A DNA stretch of 34,927 nucleotides, taken from an uncultured Prevotella sp. (GTDB taxonomy: Bacteria > Bacteroidota > Bacteroidia > Bacteroidales > Bacteroidaceae). The stretch lies in assembly GCA_902497035.1 (NCBI GenBank), contig CABVDL010000021.1, positions 1-34,927 on the forward strand, given 5' to 3'. Numbering within the stretch: the first letter of the stretch is position 1; every line of letters begins with the position of its first letter. A program made the position numbers and the translations under genes. This document shows, piece after piece, positions 34,542 through 34,927 of the stretch. The notes under the pieces were generated by a model that worked only from the letters and a program-made list of their open reading frames with translations, was not told the DNA's origin and made no database searches.

Positions 34542-34841
34542 ATGCTACAGCTATTGACAGTCATAAAAGCACAATACATTGATGGCTACCGCATTGAGGC
34601 GGTATTCAGCAATGGCATCAAAAAGATGATAGACTTTGCCTCCGTCATTCAGCGGGCGAAGGGCATCGTGAAAAAACTGGAAGACGTGGAGTTCTTCAAG
34701 CACTTCACCCTCGACCCCTTTACCATTGATTGGAACAACGAGATTGGCTTTGACCCACAAGACCTGTACGAAATGGGAACGACTATCGGCTATGACAATA
34801 GTATCGTGGTTGACAACAAGCAGGTTGTGGCAGAACCGTAA
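34542..34841 (+). CDS. DUF2442 domain-containing protein
   Basis: A 99-residue protein. The DUF2442 pattern is visible: an N-terminal VIKAQYIDGYRIEAVFSNG, then MIDFASV, a KKLEDVEFFKHF helix region, and FTIDWNNEIGFDPQDLYEMG at the end. DUF2442 proteins are often encoded next to a DUF4160 protein in toxin-antitoxin-like pairs. No DUF4160 gene lies upstream here, and the window ends 86 bases after the stop, so a downstream partner cannot be excluded. It has its own promoter and is divergent from the DXS-like gene. Confidence 0.85.
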   Translation: MLQLLTVIKAQYIDGYRIEAVFSNGIKKMIDFASVIQRAKGIVKKLEDVEFFKHFTLDPFTIDWNNEIGFDPQDLYEMGTTIGYDNSIVVDNKQVVAEP

Positions 34842-34927
34842 CAAGACATTATTCTCCACTGCCGCTCCACACACTGCCGCTTCCAAAGGAGGAAGATTCA
34901 TCTGATGTGATGAAACTGTTGCCCTTG
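34842..34927 (+). other. Right edge: possible start of a further gene
   Basis: A strong Shine-Dalgarno-like AAAGGAGGA (34885-34893) is followed by an ATG at 34905, which is stopped at once, and another at 34910, which opens a frame (Met-Lys-Leu-Leu-Pro-Leu) running off the window. The 16-base spacing is long. Too little is visible to call a gene. Confidence 0.25.

Overview
The window looks like a chromosomal segment of a moderately GC-rich member of Bacteroidota, most likely Prevotellaceae or a close relative. The evidence is repeated TAnnTTTG-type -7 promoter boxes, mostly absent Shine-Dalgarno sequences, and Bacteroidota-typical families: a TonB-receptor-like barrel protein, DUF2723, DUF4827, DUF6427-like and FHS sugar permeases. 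No rRNA, tRNA, CRISPR array, IS element or prophage was recognised. I could not assign a species.

Layout. (1) 63-2497, minus strand: a vitamin B6 operon of a regulator (degenerate ThiD-like kinase domain fused to an AraC DNA-binding domain), pdxS and pdxT. It is divergent from a sugar nucleotidyltransferase (2746-3660), which is followed by a terminator and an outer-membrane barrel protein (3804-6773). (2) 7087-11481: a 1464-aa fused 2-hydroxyacyl-CoA dehydratase activase-type protein, convergent with an MFS transporter (11521-12708, minus). (3) 12977-17810, plus: cysE, an overlapping THUMP RNA methyltransferase with a basic Arg/Gly/Lys-rich tail, and an exported DPP-IV-type peptidase. (4) 17840-19881: an AT-richer restriction-modification pair (C5 methyltransferase plus PD-(D/E)XK-like nuclease) sitting directly before purD (19892-21160), a DUF6427-like membrane protein and a YqaA-type membrane protein. 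(5) 22747-26687: a DUF2723/GT117-type membrane glycosyltransferase with a polysaccharide deacetylase. (6) 26802-28945: a small unknown gene, an FHS sugar permease, a palindromic terminator and a DUF488 gene. (7) 28972-32164, minus: an nrnA - DUF4827 lipoprotein - glmM operon. (8) 32165-32521: a non-coding stretch with a 22-bp tandem array. (9) 32522-34291, minus: a DXS-like thiamine-diphosphate enzyme, divergent from a DUF2442 gene at the right edge.

Most of this is metabolic and envelope housekeeping: PLP, cysteine, purine and UDP-GlcNAc precursor synthesis, surface glycosylation and peptide use. The parts that deserve a second look are the B6-operon regulator, whose kinase-like domain has lost its catalytic loop; the DXS-like enzyme lacking both arginines that bind the glyceraldehyde-3-phosphate phosphate; the restriction-modification insert with a G8 tract inside the methyltransferase; and the tandem array and promoter palindrome upstream of nrnA.
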